A stretch of 64,000 nucleotides of DNA from Pseudoduganella namucuonensis (GCF_900116645.1 NZ_FPBO01000022.1:80402-144401), one strand, 5' to 3'; positions 47,106 through 56,137 are shown, counted from the first letter of the stretch. Notes: generated by a model not told the origin, from the letters alone. Program-made: numbers and translations.

Positions 47106-48430
47106 CTCAAACTCTGAATATCTGGATGAATGGCGAGCACGTCGGCGCATGGACTGTGTCTCGGGCGGCACATGCCTTCCGCTATGTGCCGTCATGGTTG
47201 GAATCTCCGAGGTGCCGGTCCTTGTCACAATCCATACCGATAAGTAGCTCACTGGAAACCAAAGGGGACGTGGTAAGTAGTTATTTTGATAATCTCTTGC
47301 CAGACAATGACAAGATACGATCTCGTCTGGGGGCTCGCTTCAAGACAAAATCCGCCGATACCTTTGATCTATTGGAGGCCATTGGACGCGATTGCGTAGG
47401 CGCCGTCCAACTGCTGCCCGAGGGTATCGCTCCCGAAGGCTGGGATCGCATCACTTGCGAGCCTCTTACCGAAGGGGAAATTGTAGAAATTTTACAGGCG
47501 GTCCCTTCCGAATCCATGCCGGAAGGCGTGCATGACGATGATCTGTTTCGCATCTCGATCGCAGGGGCGCAAGAAAAAACAGCCCTTATCTGGTATGGAG
47601 GGGATTGGTGCCGCCCTCATGGCGCCACGCCCACGACGCATATCTTCAAATTGCCCCTTGGGCTCATCGGCGGATCGAAGCGAGTCGACGCATCGGACTC
47701 GGTACAGAATGAATGGCTGTGTGCCCAGATCATGGCCGAGCTTGGGTTTCCCGTGGCGCAAACGTCAATGGAGAAATTTGACGGGCAAGCGATCCTGATC
47801 GTCGAAAGGTTTGACCGCGCATGGATGGATGAGCATGCCTGGATTGCCCGTTTGCCTCAAGAAGACTTCTGCCAAGCGATGGGATTGCCTCCAGATAAAA
47901 AATACGAGGCCGCCGGTGGTCCAGGGATCGCCACATGTGTCGAGCTCCTTAAAGGAAGCCTGGACAGAGGTGACGCGACGCTATTTTTGCTGGCGCAATT
48001 CGCTTTTTTTCTGCTGGCGGCAACAGATGGCCATGCCAAGAATTTTTCCATCTTCCTGCAACCGGGCGATGCGTATGAAATGACACCCTTATACGATGTC
48101 TTATCGATGTACCCTTATTATGGAAGTGGCCCGAATCAGTTCAACCAGTGGCGCGCCGGTCCCGCGATGGTGCTGCGCTCGAAGAATGTGCACAAGTCCT
48201 ACCACACAATTCTCGCCAGGCATTGGCATCAACTGGCATTGAAGAGCGGTGGCACCGCAGTGTGGGACGCCATGGTTGGACTGGCGGAGAGCATCAATGA
48301 AAGCTTGGACCGCGTTGAAGCGCGATTACCCGAGGACTTTCCACCCCGAACATGGGATGCCATTTCCGAAGGAATGAGAGGGGCTTCAGAAAAGTTTCTA
48401 ATCCAGGTAGCCGAGTTGAATCCAGCTTGA
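47099..48430 (+). CDS. hipA: HipA-type serine/threonine kinase toxin
   Basis: This 443-residue kinase toxin has an N-terminal HipA subdomain, with substrate loop SIAGAQEKTALIW (the Ser region that is autophosphorylated in E. coli HipA), ATP-binding TPTTHIFKLP, the catalytic loop DGHAKNFSIF (about residue 305) and metal-binding PLYDVLS. E. coli HipA inactivates glutamyl-tRNA synthetase and gives persistence. All catalytic elements are intact, so a working module is likely. The N-terminal stretch RAAHAFRYVPSWLES looks slightly altered relative to the common domain. Low GC and position beside gene debris point to acquisition. Confidence 0.88.
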   Translation: MVTQTLNIWMNGEHVGAWTVSRAAHAFRYVPSWLESPRCRSLSQSIPISSSLETKGDVVSSYFDNLLPDNDKIRSRLGARFKTKSADTFDLLEAIGRDCVGAVQLLPEGIAPEGWDRITCEPLTEGEIVEILQAVPSESMPEGVHDDDLFRISIAGAQEKTALIWYGGDWCRPHGATPTTHIFKLPLGLIGGSKRVDASDSVQNEWLCAQIMAELGFPVAQTSMEKFDGQAILIVERFDRAWMDEHAWIARLPQEDFCQAMGLPPDKKYEAAGGPGIATCVELLKGSLDRGDATLFLLAQFAFFLLAATDGHAKNFSIFLQPGDAYEMTPLYDVLSMYPYYGSGPNQFNQWRAGPAMVLRSKNVHKSYHTILARHWHQLALKSGGTAVWDAMVGLAESINESLDRVEARLPEDFPPRTWDAISEGMRGASEKFLIQVAELNPA

Positions 48431-48436
48431 ACCGGT

Positions 48437-48617
48437 CCTATCCCCGCGCCAGGCTCAACGCCGTCATGATCTCGCTGGCCAGGCACTCAGCCGCCGGCGA
48501 ACCGTTCTTGCGTCCCTTTCTCGTACAGCGCGACCGGCAGCGGCGACTTGTTCCACATGCCGCGGCGAACCCACCCACACCATCGGCTCGCGCCGGATGA
48601 GGGCGCCCGTCATGTCG
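48437..48617 (-). pseudogene. Internally deleted fragment of the LysR gene at 51860
   Basis: The sequence 48437-48518 matches 51859-51944 (the last codons of the intact LysR gene) and 48519-48617 matches about 52162-52262, each at about 93-95 % by eye, in the same orientation. The roughly 215 bp between them in the intact gene are missing here. The join lies at TCCCTT, which occurs at both sites of the intact copy. It thus encodes only pieces of residues about 153-188 and 259-287; the HTH part is absent. It is a decayed partial duplicate. Confidence 0.88.
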
Positions 48618-48689
48618 CATCTACTGGGCCGCGCTTGGCAAGGGCATCGTCAGGTAAGGACTCCTTGCGCGCGCGCGGCCGGGCGCGCC

Positions 48690-49958
48690 CTATGGTTTCG
48701 CAGGGCCGGTCAGGCGCAGCATCAGCACGCTGTGCGGCGCCAGCTTCGCTTCCAGTTTGCGGCTGGTGTCGCCCGTCTTCTTGCTCCACAGGTCGGACCA
48801 CTGGTAGACGTTCTCCTTGAAATCGACCGATCGCTGGTTCAGATCATCGATCAGGACTTGCTTCTTCCAGTCATGGTGAATGTCGGCAGGCTGGTTGGAG
48901 CGGTTCAGGAACATCAGTGCCCATTGGCCGCCGTCGAGCGGCTTGGCATAGACCTCCAGCGGACCGTCGGCCAGGACGCGCAGCGCCTGCACACCCAGCT
49001 TGTCCTGGTTCACCGCGATCACGCCGGGGTTGGTCAGGATGCGGCGGGTCGACTCGGACATGGTACGCAGGTCGTTGCCCAGGATGAGGGGCGAGGCCAT
49101 CATGGCCCAGATCGACATATGGGCGCGGTCTTGATCCTCGCTCATGCCGTTGCCCACTTCGAGCATGTCCATATCGTTCCAGCGGCCGGGCCCTGCGAAC
49201 TTGCGCAGGTTTGCGTCAGCGTGCTTGTCGAGGATGCGCAGCACGCCCAGACCAGTCGAGAGACCGGGACTGAACTGGCAGTCGAAGCAATTATAGATAT
49301 CGGGCGTGGTGCGCCACAGATGGCCGACCTTGCCGGCCCACTCCCACGGCTTGCTCATGCCCCATTCGCATATGCTGAACACCATCGGACGGCCCGCCTT
49401 GGCGATCGCGTCGCGCATCGTGGTGTAGGCCGCTTCGGCGTTCAAGAGCGGGGTGTTGCACCAGTCGTACTTGACGTAATCGATGCCCCAGCTCGCATAG
49501 GTCCGCGCATCCTGATACTCGTAGCCGCGGCTGCCGGGACGGCCGCCGCAGGTGGTGTCGCCGGCGTCCGAGTAGATGCCCAGCTTGAGTCCCTTGCCAT
49601 GCACATAGTCCGCCAGCGCCTTGATGCCGGATGGGAAGCGCTTGGGGTCGGGATGGATATTGCCGTTGGCGTCGCGCTGGCCGTGCCAGCAATCGTCAAT
49701 GTTCACGTACTGGTAGCCGGCGTCCTTCAAGCCCGTCTTGACCATGGCATCGGCGGTCTCGCGGATCAGGCGTTCGTCGATATCGCAGGCGAATTTGTTC
49801 CAGCTGTTCCAGCCCATTGGCGGGGTGTCGGCCAAGCCTTCAAACTTTTGAGCCCAGCTATTGCCCGCCGAGCCAAAGAATACGGTGAACGCCGCGGCGG
49901 CCGCCATCATTGCCTTGCCCGGCAACAGTGGCTTGTGTGTTACGTGCTTTGTTTTCAT
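48690..49958 (-). CDS. Secreted alpha-galactosidase, GH27
   Basis: This 422-residue exported glycosidase has a signal peptide (about 1-36, ends NSWAQ). The (beta/alpha)8 domain starts TPPMGWNSWNKFACDID; the nucleophile Asp is in DYVKYDWCNTPL (about residue 155) and the acid/base Asp is in GRWNDMDMLEVGNG (about 260). A C-terminal beta domain follows (EVYAKPLDGGQWALMFLNRS). It releases terminal alpha-galactose from raffinose-type sugars or galactomannan, by family. It is alone with an AraC-type regulator upstream on the same strand; no transporter is beside it. Confidence 0.93.
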   Translation of the reverse strand: MKTKHVTHKPLLPGKAMMAAAAAFTVFFGSAGNSWAQKFEGLADTPPMGWNSWNKFACDIDERLIRETADAMVKTGLKDAGYQYVNIDDCWHGQRDANGNIHPDPKRFPSGIKALADYVHGKGLKLGIYSDAGDTTCGGRPGSRGYEYQDARTYASWGIDYVKYDWCNTPLLNAEAAYTTMRDAIAKAGRPMVFSICEWGMSKPWEWAGKVGHLWRTTPDIYNCFDCQFSPGLSTGLGVLRILDKHADANLRKFAGPGRWNDMDMLEVGNGMSEDQDRAHMSIWAMMASPLILGNDLRTMSESTRRILTNPGVIAVNQDKLGVQALRVLADGPLEVYAKPLDGGQWALMFLNRSNQPADIHHDWKKQVLIDDLNQRSVDFKENVYQWSDLWSKKTGDTSRKLEAKLAPHSVLMLRLTGPAKP

Positions 49959-50340
49959 TCTAAATCACTCGCAAAAAAAGTGGGGACATCGTGCAAATCC
50001 ATGCCGCAAAAAACACGCTAAAGTTTCAAATCGTCAAGCCCGGCGGATGGGGTCTGGCTCCAGGTGCGAGAGAAAACAGCCGCACCTGTGCATACAAAAA
50101 ACCGAAGTGCATGATCGGCTCTCCATTTGTATTTTTATAGCAGGAGCATATCGGCGCACATACCCACTGTTTCACATATGTGAAATGGAATTCAGTGCGT
50201 TTTTTCAGTGCGTTTTCTCGACGACGGACGCCGACCGACAGCCCGAGCATAGGTAGCGGGGCCAAGAGAATCTAACGATACAAGCGAAACCTCTATAAAA
50301 CTGTAGAAATTGCGAGTGGTACTGTCAGGAGTGGAAGGGG
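49959..50340 (-). promoter_or_regulatory. Control region between the AraC gene and alpha-galactosidase
   Basis: No gene is seen in these 382 bp. Two notable sites: a perfect 16-bp palindrome TTTCACATATGTGAAA at 50170-50185, and next to it an exact 13-bp tandem repeat TTCAGTGCGTTTT at 50191-50203 and 50204-50216. Direct repeats of this size are typical AraC-family binding sites. Both lie 210-260 bp upstream of the galactosidase start. Confidence 0.6.
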
Positions 50341-51549
50341 TCAGGGCGGCGAGTCCGCCGCTGACTTCGCCGGGAAATCCTCGACGGGGGCTGGTTGTTG
50401 CGCCGAAATCGATCGAAACACTTTCGGGGTGCAGCCATATTCTTCCTTGAACAACTTATTGAAGTAGGAAACATTGGCATAACCAACGGAATACGCGATC
50501 TCCAGGATCGTGGCGCCGCTATTTTCGGACAGTAAGCGGGCCGCTTCCGTCAGCCGCAATTTATTCAGGTAACCGGTGAAAGTCATGCCCAGTTCCGATT
50601 TCAATAGATCATTGACTTTGGTTCGATTGACCCCGGTCGCGGTAACAACCGACTCCAAGACCAGGTTGGTATCGGTGTAATTGGTGCCAATGTATTTCAG
50701 AAGCCCCGCCTTTTCCTTATCCTTATACGGTTCCAGGGTTAATTGACGGTAGGCAGCCAGGGGAACATCTTTTCTCAGGCTGGTCGCCACGCTGGCAACC
50801 AGCGCGCGTGAATGGGCCCGGAAAAACCAGACCGCAAATACGGCCCAGCTGGCCAACAGCGCCACGGCCAGCCATGCGAAAGAGTGATAGTCGCGACCAT
50901 GCAGCACGAGTTCGCTGATTTCCACTTGGGAATCGACGTCCGGGGGACTATTCAAATTGGCGCCGAAGGAAAGCTTTGCCACCTTGTCGAGGGTATAACC
51001 CTGGCTCGACATGTCCAGCTTCATCTTGTTGAGCCACCAGTCAGGCAGGGCGAGCCGGGTCAGGTCCAGGGAAACCGGCACCCCTTTCTTATTGCAGGAG
51101 AAATAGGTGGCCGGAACCCGGTAGGTTTGGAAGTCGGCCTTCTTCGAGATCTTCTCGTCGAAGGTGGTAAGGGAAAATACCATCGAATTCGAGGGAGTGC
51201 ATTTGGCCAGGAAGGTGATGCTGGTGTACCTCGACCAGTCCGCCAGCACTTGCTGTCCTTTCGCGTCGATGAGCATCAGGTCGGCAGTAGCGAACGGGAA
51301 CGCCACCGCTTTCGTCAGTTTCATGTCGAAACGCAGTTTGTCCGGCTGGTCATCGTGGATGCGGACGATCGAGGTGCCGCCCATCCCGCTATCCGTCCAA
51401 CCGGCCGCCTCCAGGCGAACCCCGCCTCCCGCCCAAGGCAACAGGGAAAGGGAGCGATAGCTCTGATAAGTGAAAAAAGACACCATCAGCGCATTCGCCG
51501 CCACGAGGACAATGAGTGAGAGCAGCGCCTTCTTATATATCTCTTGCAT
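50341..51549 (-). CDS. Membrane-anchored AraC-family regulator
   Basis: A 402-residue protein with two membrane helices (about 8-28, ALLSLIVLVAANALMVSFF; and about 225-243, FAWLAVALLASWAVFAVWFF) that bracket a periplasmic beta-rich domain with two cysteines (FLAKCTPSNS, YFSCNKKG). The C-terminus (about 285-385) is a double HTH AraC domain: VLESVVTATGVNRTKVNDLL and ILEIAYSVGYANVSYFNKLF. It probably senses a periplasmic saccharide and activates the galactosidase gene downstream on the same strand. One-component membrane regulators of this kind are known, but this exact one is not recognised. Confidence 0.82.
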   Translation of the reverse strand: MQEIYKKALLSLIVLVAANALMVSFFTYQSYRSLSLLPWAGGGVRLEAAGWTDSGMGGTSIVRIHDDQPDKLRFDMKLTKAVAFPFATADLMLIDAKGQQVLADWSRYTSITFLAKCTPSNSMVFSLTTFDEKISKKADFQTYRVPATYFSCNKKGVPVSLDLTRLALPDWWLNKMKLDMSSQGYTLDKVAKLSFGANLNSPPDVDSQVEISELVLHGRDYHSFAWLAVALLASWAVFAVWFFRAHSRALVASVATSLRKDVPLAAYRQLTLEPYKDKEKAGLLKYIGTNYTDTNLVLESVVTATGVNRTKVNDLLKSELGMTFTGYLNKLRLTEAARLLSENSGATILEIAYSVGYANVSYFNKLFKEEYGCTPKVFRSISAQQPAPVEDFPAKSAADSPP

Positions 51550-51859
51550 TATGCCACTATTAGTTGAACTTTCATGAAGCCCGAACGCTTGCCAAGCGCC
51601 CTGTCCGCATCATAGCAAGGTTTCTAAAGATGGCGACAACGACCTTGGAGTCCTTCATGCCCGCCAAATGCTGGATCGCGCCGGAGATGCCAACCGCTTT
51701 TCCTCTCCAGAGGAACGTAAGCACTCGACCCGCATTCTCGGCCACGGGCGATCCGCGATGCATCCTACGTGAATGCCTTGGCCAAGTCCAAGGGGGGCGG
51801 GTGGTGGAAGACATCGCCGCCGTGCTTCGCCGTGGCCAGATATGCCTCCGGAACATTGC
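51550..51859. other. Non-coding debris between the AraC and LysR genes
   Basis: No intact gene is present in these 310 bp. A 23-codon scrap of etfA is embedded (51629-51697, minus strand), and a further stretch read on the minus strand as YLATAKHGGDVFHHPPPLD (about 51772-51840) looks like a protein end but is not recognised. The right end adjoins the 3' end of the LysR gene. It appears to be a scar of several recombination events. Confidence 0.6.
51629..51697 (-). pseudogene. etfA: Short fragment of etfA (electron transfer flavoprotein alpha)
   Basis: The minus strand reads AVGISGAIQHLAGMKDSK followed by VVVAI, which is the highly conserved FAD-binding block of ETF alpha subunits. The next residues (FRNLAM) depart from the expected NKDPEAPIFQVAD, and the preceding ones (LTFLWRGK) from QLYI. 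So only about 23 codons survive, with no etfB nearby. Confidence 0.75.
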
Positions 51860-52723
51860 CTATCCCCGCGCCAGGCTCAACGCCGCCATGATCTCGCTGG
51901 CCAGGCACTCCGCCGCCGGCGAGCCGTTCTTGCGTCCCTTGATCAGCACGATATCCAGCGGCTCGACCGGCATCAGCCCCTCCGCCTTGCCCAGCCGCGC
52001 CAAGTGCGGCGGAACGCTGCATTCGGCCAGCGCCGCCACCGCCAGCCCCGCCTCGACCATGGCCAGGATGCCCAGCAGGCTGGGGCTGCTGTAGGTCGCG
52101 CAGTACGGCTTGCCGCTCTTCTCCAGCGCCCGCAGCGTGTGCGCCCGCGCCACGCATCCCTTCTCGTACAGCGCGACCGGCAGCGGCGACTTGTTCCACA
52201 CCGCGTGCCGCGGCGAACCCACCCACACCATCGGCTCGCGCCGGATGAAGGCACCCGTCATGTCGTCGTCGCGCGTGACGAAGGCCAGGTCGATCCGCCC
52301 CTTTTGCAGCATGGGTTTCAGCAGCAGGCTTTGCAGGCAGACCAGCTCGATCTCCACGTTGGCGAACAGCTGGGCGAAGCGCTCCAGCACGGGCGGCAGC
52401 AGCGAGGACACGTAGTCGTCCGGCGCCCCGAGCACCACGCGCCCCACCACCTCCTGCGTGCGCAGCGCCGCCACGGCCTGCGACTCCATGTGCAGCATCT
52501 GGCGCGCGTACGGCAGCAGGCGCTCGCCGGCGGCGGTGAGTTCGATGCGGCGCGTGTGCCGCGCGAACAGCGCCTGGCCGACCGCCTCCTCGAGCTTCAT
52601 GATCTGCATGCTCACGGCGGCCTGCGAGCGGTGCACGGCGTCCGCCGCGCCGATGAAGCTCATATGGTCCGCCGCGGCGACGAAGGTGCGCAGCTGGCTC
52701 AGGTTCAACTCGGCGTGGTCCAT
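51860..52723 (-). CDS. LysR-family transcriptional regulator
   Basis: The product is a 287-residue regulator with HTH at about residues 7-66 (LSQLRTFVAAADHMSFIGAA; DAVHRSQAAVSMQIMKLEEA) and a LysR substrate-binding domain (VVLGAPDDYVSSLLPPVLERF). It is divergent from the EamA-aminopeptidase pair at 52821 with 97 bp between starts, so it should control those genes, the usual LysR layout. A broken partial copy lies 3.4 kb to the left (48437-48617), on the other side of the galactosidase/AraC block. Confidence 0.9.
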   Translation of the reverse strand: MDHAELNLSQLRTFVAAADHMSFIGAADAVHRSQAAVSMQIMKLEEAVGQALFARHTRRIELTAAGERLLPYARQMLHMESQAVAALRTQEVVGRVVLGAPDDYVSSLLPPVLERFAQLFANVEIELVCLQSLLLKPMLQKGRIDLAFVTRDDDMTGAFIRREPMVWVGSPRHAVWNKSPLPVALYEKGCVARAHTLRALEKSGKPYCATYSSPSLLGILAMVEAGLAVAALAECSVPPHLARLGKAEGLMPVEPLDIVLIKGRKNGSPAAECLASEIMAALSLARG

Positions 52724-52820
52724 GGTTTCGAATATCGAATCAATATCATCAATTTAATCAGTTTGTCTGATGCATCCGCTTCCCCGATCATAGCTTGAAA
52801 CAGCCAACCGGAGCACAGCG

Positions 52821-53696
52821 ATGTCCCATCCCGCCTTACCCTTCGCGGCCGCGATGGCCATGCTTGGCACGCTGGGCGTCTTCGTCGAGGAGGCGGGGCT
52901 GGCGCCGGTGGCGACGGTGTTTTTCCGGTGCGTGTTCGGCGCGGCGGCGCTGGCGCTGTACTGCGCGTGCAAGGGCATGCTGGCGCGGGGAAACATGCCG
53001 GCCAAGAGCCTGGGGCTCGCGCTGCTGAGCGGCGTGCTGATGTGCGTGAACTGGGTGGCGTTCCTCGAGGCGATGCGCCGCGTCGGCATCTCGGTGGCGA
53101 CCATCGTGTTCCACGTGCAGCCCTTCCTGGTCCTGATCCTCGGCTCGGCGCTGCTCAAGGAGCGCGTCGGCGCGGACAACTACGCCTGGGTCGGCGTCGG
53201 CTTCGCGGGCCTGGTGCTGGCCTGCGGACTGGGTCCCGGCACGCCGCTGGACGCTGGCTATCTGATCGGCATCGCCTGCACGCTCGCCGGCGCCGTCGCC
53301 TACGCGGGTGTCACGCTGACGACGCGCGCCATCCGCGGCATGCCGCCCCAGTTGACGGCCTTGATCCACTGCGTCGCCGGCGCCGTGCTGACGGCCGGCT
53401 TCGTCACCCCACCCGCCGGCGGCATCGGGGCCGCGCAGTGGGCCTGGCTGCTGGGACTGGGCCTGTTCCCCACCGCGCTCGCCTATGTCCTGATCTACGG
53501 CGCCACGCCGCGCATGGAGACGGCAGCGATCGCGGTGCTGACCTTCGTTTATCCGGCCACGGCGGTCGTGGTGGACTTCCTCGCCTACGGCCATCTCGTC
53601 GGCGCGGCGCAAGTCGCCGGCTTCGCGCTGATCGTCATCGCCAGCCTCGGGGTCAACCTGCGGTGGCGGCTTTTCCCCTCACTCGAAGGAGCATGA
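52821..53696 (+). CDS. EamA/DMT family transporter
   Basis: This 291-residue protein has ten hydrophobic helices arranged as two EamA repeats. The first repeat includes AMLGTLGVFVEEAGLAPVAT and WVAFLEAMRRVGISVATIVFHVQPF with the end-of-helix pattern P-F-L-V-L-I-L-G; the second includes LGLFPTALAYVLIYGATPRM and LTFVYPATAVVVDFLAYG. Family members export amino acids or metabolites. Its stop codon directly abuts the ATG of the aminopeptidase gene, so the two are co-translated. Together they suggest peptide breakdown linked to amino-acid efflux; this is inferred. Confidence 0.87.
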   Translation: MSHPALPFAAAMAMLGTLGVFVEEAGLAPVATVFFRCVFGAAALALYCACKGMLARGNMPAKSLGLALLSGVLMCVNWVAFLEAMRRVGISVATIVFHVQPFLVLILGSALLKERVGADNYAWVGVGFAGLVLACGLGPGTPLDAGYLIGIACTLAGAVAYAGVTLTTRAIRGMPPQLTALIHCVAGAVLTAGFVTPPAGGIGAAQWAWLLGLGLFPTALAYVLIYGATPRMETAAIAVLTFVYPATAVVVDFLAYGHLVGAAQVAGFALIVIASLGVNLRWRLFPSLEGA

Positions 53697-55019
53697 ATGC
53701 AGCCCTACCACGCCAGACGCGCGCAGCTGATCGAACGGATGCGCGCGAACGGTGGCGGCGTCGCCGTCATCCCCACCGCCACCGAAGTCATGCGCAACAA
53801 CGATGTCGAGTACCCGTTCCGGCACGACAGCTACTTCCACTACCTGTCCGGCATCACGGAACCGGACGCCGTGATCGTGCTGGTGGCCGGCGCCCGATCC
53901 CGCGCCATCCTGTTCTGCCGCGACAAGGACCCCGAGCGTGAAATCTGGCATGGCTTCCGTCACGGTCCGGAGGGCGCGCGCGGGCATTACGGTTTCGACG
54001 AGGCCTTCGCCATCTCGGCGCTTGACGATGTGCTGCCGACGCTGCTGGCCGAGGCGCCCGCGCTGTACGCCGGCATGGGACGCGACGCCGCCTTCGACGA
54101 CCGCCTGCATGGGTGGCTGCATGGCCTGCGGCGCGGCGCGCGCGCCGGCGTGCGCGTTCCCTCGGTCACGCACGACGTGAACATGATCATGGATGAAATG
54201 CGGCTGCTCAAGAGCGGCGACGAACTCGGCGTCATGCGGCGCGCGGCGGCCATTTCAGCCGAGGCGCATCTGCGCGCCATGCGGGCCACGCGCCCTGGAC
54301 TGGCGGAATACCAGATCGAGGCCGAGCTGATTTACGAATTCCATCGCCAGGGCGCGGCGGCGCCGGCCTATCCGTCCATCGTCGCGGCGGGAGCGAACGC
54401 CTGCGTGCTGCATCACAATCCCGGGCGGACACGGCTGCGGGACGGCGAGCTCCTGCTCATCGACGCGGGCTGCGAGTACGACGGCTACGCGTCGGACATC
54501 ACGCGCACCTTTCCCGCCAATGGCGTGTTTTCACCGGCCCAAAGGGAGATCTACGACATCGTCCTGGAGGCCCAGCTCGCCGCGATCGCAGCGGTCCGTG
54601 CCGGCGCCCATGTCATGTCGCCGCACGAGGCCGCCGTGCGCGTGCTGGCGCAAGGCATGCTGGACACGGGGCTGCTGAAGGGCGACCAAGCGGGATCGGC
54701 CGACGACGTCGTCGCCGGCGGCGGTTACCGCCGCTTCTTCATGTGCCGCACCAGCCACTGGCTGGGCATGGACGTGCATGACGTCGGCGGCTACCGCGAG
54801 CCGGGGCGGGAGGCCTGGCGCGTGCTTCGTCCCGGCATGACGCTCACCGTCGAACCCGGTCTGTACATCAGGCCGGCGCCGGACGTGCCGGAGCGCTACT
54901 GGAACATCGGCGTCCGCATCGAGGACGACGTCGCGGTGACGCCGTCCGGCGGGGAGGTGATGAGCGCCGGCGCGCCCAAGTCGGTCGACGAGATCGAGGC
55001 CGCGATGCGCGGCCGCTGA
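53697..55019 (+). CDS. Xaa-Pro aminopeptidase (aminopeptidase P)
   Basis: A 440-residue M24B metallopeptidase that removes N-terminal residues before proline. The N-terminal domain (about 1-170) is followed by the pita-bread fold with its metal ligands: Asp in LIDAGCEYDGYASDITRTFP (two Asp), His in SHWLGMDVHDVG, Glu in MTLTVEPGLYI and Glu in GVRIEDDVAV. PepP is usually linked to ubiH/visB in this group of bacteria; here the neighbour is a transporter under a LysR gene, so this may be a second, specialised copy. Confidence 0.9.
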   Translation: MQPYHARRAQLIERMRANGGGVAVIPTATEVMRNNDVEYPFRHDSYFHYLSGITEPDAVIVLVAGARSRAILFCRDKDPEREIWHGFRHGPEGARGHYGFDEAFAISALDDVLPTLLAEAPALYAGMGRDAAFDDRLHGWLHGLRRGARAGVRVPSVTHDVNMIMDEMRLLKSGDELGVMRRAAAISAEAHLRAMRATRPGLAEYQIEAELIYEFHRQGAAAPAYPSIVAAGANACVLHHNPGRTRLRDGELLLIDAGCEYDGYASDITRTFPANGVFSPAQREIYDIVLEAQLAAIAAVRAGAHVMSPHEAAVRVLAQGMLDTGLLKGDQAGSADDVVAGGGYRRFFMCRTSHWLGMDVHDVGGYREPGREAWRVLRPGMTLTVEPGLYIRPAPDVPERYWNIGVRIEDDVAVTPSGGEVMSAGAPKSVDEIEAAMRGR

Positions 55020-55035
55020 AGCCCGCGCGCGCGGC

Positions 55036-56040
55036 TCAATGGGCGATGGCGAGCTTGCCGAAGTGCCGTCCGCCCGCCGCGAGCTCGGCGTACGCCGCGC
55101 CGGTCTCGCCGATGTCGAACACGCGGTCGACGACCGGCACGATGCGGTGGGCCGCGATGGCCCGCGCCGCCTCCGCCAGGTCGGCCACCGAGCCGGTGTT
55201 GTTGCCAACGACGCGCAAGGCCTTGACGATCATCGGCAGCAGGTCGATCGAGGCCGCCGTGCCGCCGACGAAGCCCACCGTGAACACCGTGCCGCCCACC
55301 GCCGCCGCGTTCAGCGAACGCGCGAAGTTGGCGCCGCCCACCGTTTCCACCACCAGGTCCGCGCCGCGCCCGCCGGTGAGCGTCAGCACCTCCTCGTCCC
55401 AGGCCGGGGTGGCGCGGTAGTTGACCACGTGGTCCGCGCCGAGCCGGCGCGCGCGCTCCAGCTTTTCGTCGGACGACGAGGTCACGATCACCGTCGCGCC
55501 GGAGGCCTTGGCGAACTGCAGGGCGAAGATGCTGACGCCGCCCGTACCCAGCAGCGCCACCACCGAGCCGGGCCGCGCCCGCGCCGAGCGCACCGCGTTC
55601 CAGGCCGTGGTCGCGGCGATGGGCAGCGTCGCGCCCTGGATGAAGTCCAGGTGGGACGGCAGCGCGACCAGGCTGGCGGCGGGCACGGCCACGTACTCGG
55701 CCAGCGAGCCCGGCAGCGTAACGCCGCGCAGCGCGGCCACGTTGCGCGGGGTGATGGCGCCGCCCTGCCAGGCGGGCATGAAGTGCGGCACCACCCGGTC
55801 GCCGATGGCGTGGCTGGCGACACCCTCGCCCAGCGCGGCCACTTCCCCCGCGCCGTCGGCGACCGGGATCATGGGGAAGCCCGCAGCGGGGAACTTGCCG
55901 GTGGCGACGGCCACGTCCAGGAAATTCAGCGCGGCCGCGCGCAGGCGCACCAGCACTTCGCCGGGCCCGGCCTTGGGCTCGGGCAGTTCGGTGCGGCGGA
56001 AGGCCGTGAGGGCGGGGGCGGTGAGTTCGATGGCTTTCAT
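55036..56040 (-). CDS. Zinc-less quinone oxidoreductase (MDR superfamily)
   Basis: A 334-residue NADPH-dependent enzyme. The N-terminal GroES-like domain carries RLRAAALNFLDVAVATGKFP and the Rossmann part has VVALLGTGGVSIFALQFAKA, a variant of the usual GxGxxG. The structural zinc cysteines of alcohol dehydrogenases are absent, so quinone- or alkenal-type substrates are likely. ATG 56040 (MKAIELTAPALTAFRRTELPE) was chosen; the open frame reaches 56070. It is divergent from the LysR gene at 56138, which is its likely regulator. Confidence 0.87.
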   Translation of the reverse strand: MKAIELTAPALTAFRRTELPEPKAGPGEVLVRLRAAALNFLDVAVATGKFPAAGFPMIPVADGAGEVAALGEGVASHAIGDRVVPHFMPAWQGGAITPRNVAALRGVTLPGSLAEYVAVPAASLVALPSHLDFIQGATLPIAATTAWNAVRSARARPGSVVALLGTGGVSIFALQFAKASGATVIVTSSSDEKLERARRLGADHVVNYRATPAWDEEVLTLTGGRGADLVVETVGGANFARSLNAAAVGGTVFTVGFVGGTAASIDLLPMIVKALRVVGNNTGSVADLAEAARAIAAHRIVPVVDRVFDIGETGAAYAELAAGGRHFGKLAIAH

Positions 56041-56137
56041 GGGGCGTCTCCGAAGTGGGGAAAGACACAAGTGTTATTTAAAATAAAAAGGAGATAAACT
56101 AGCGTTTGATTGATTAATTTGAAAGCCGGAGTGTTGA

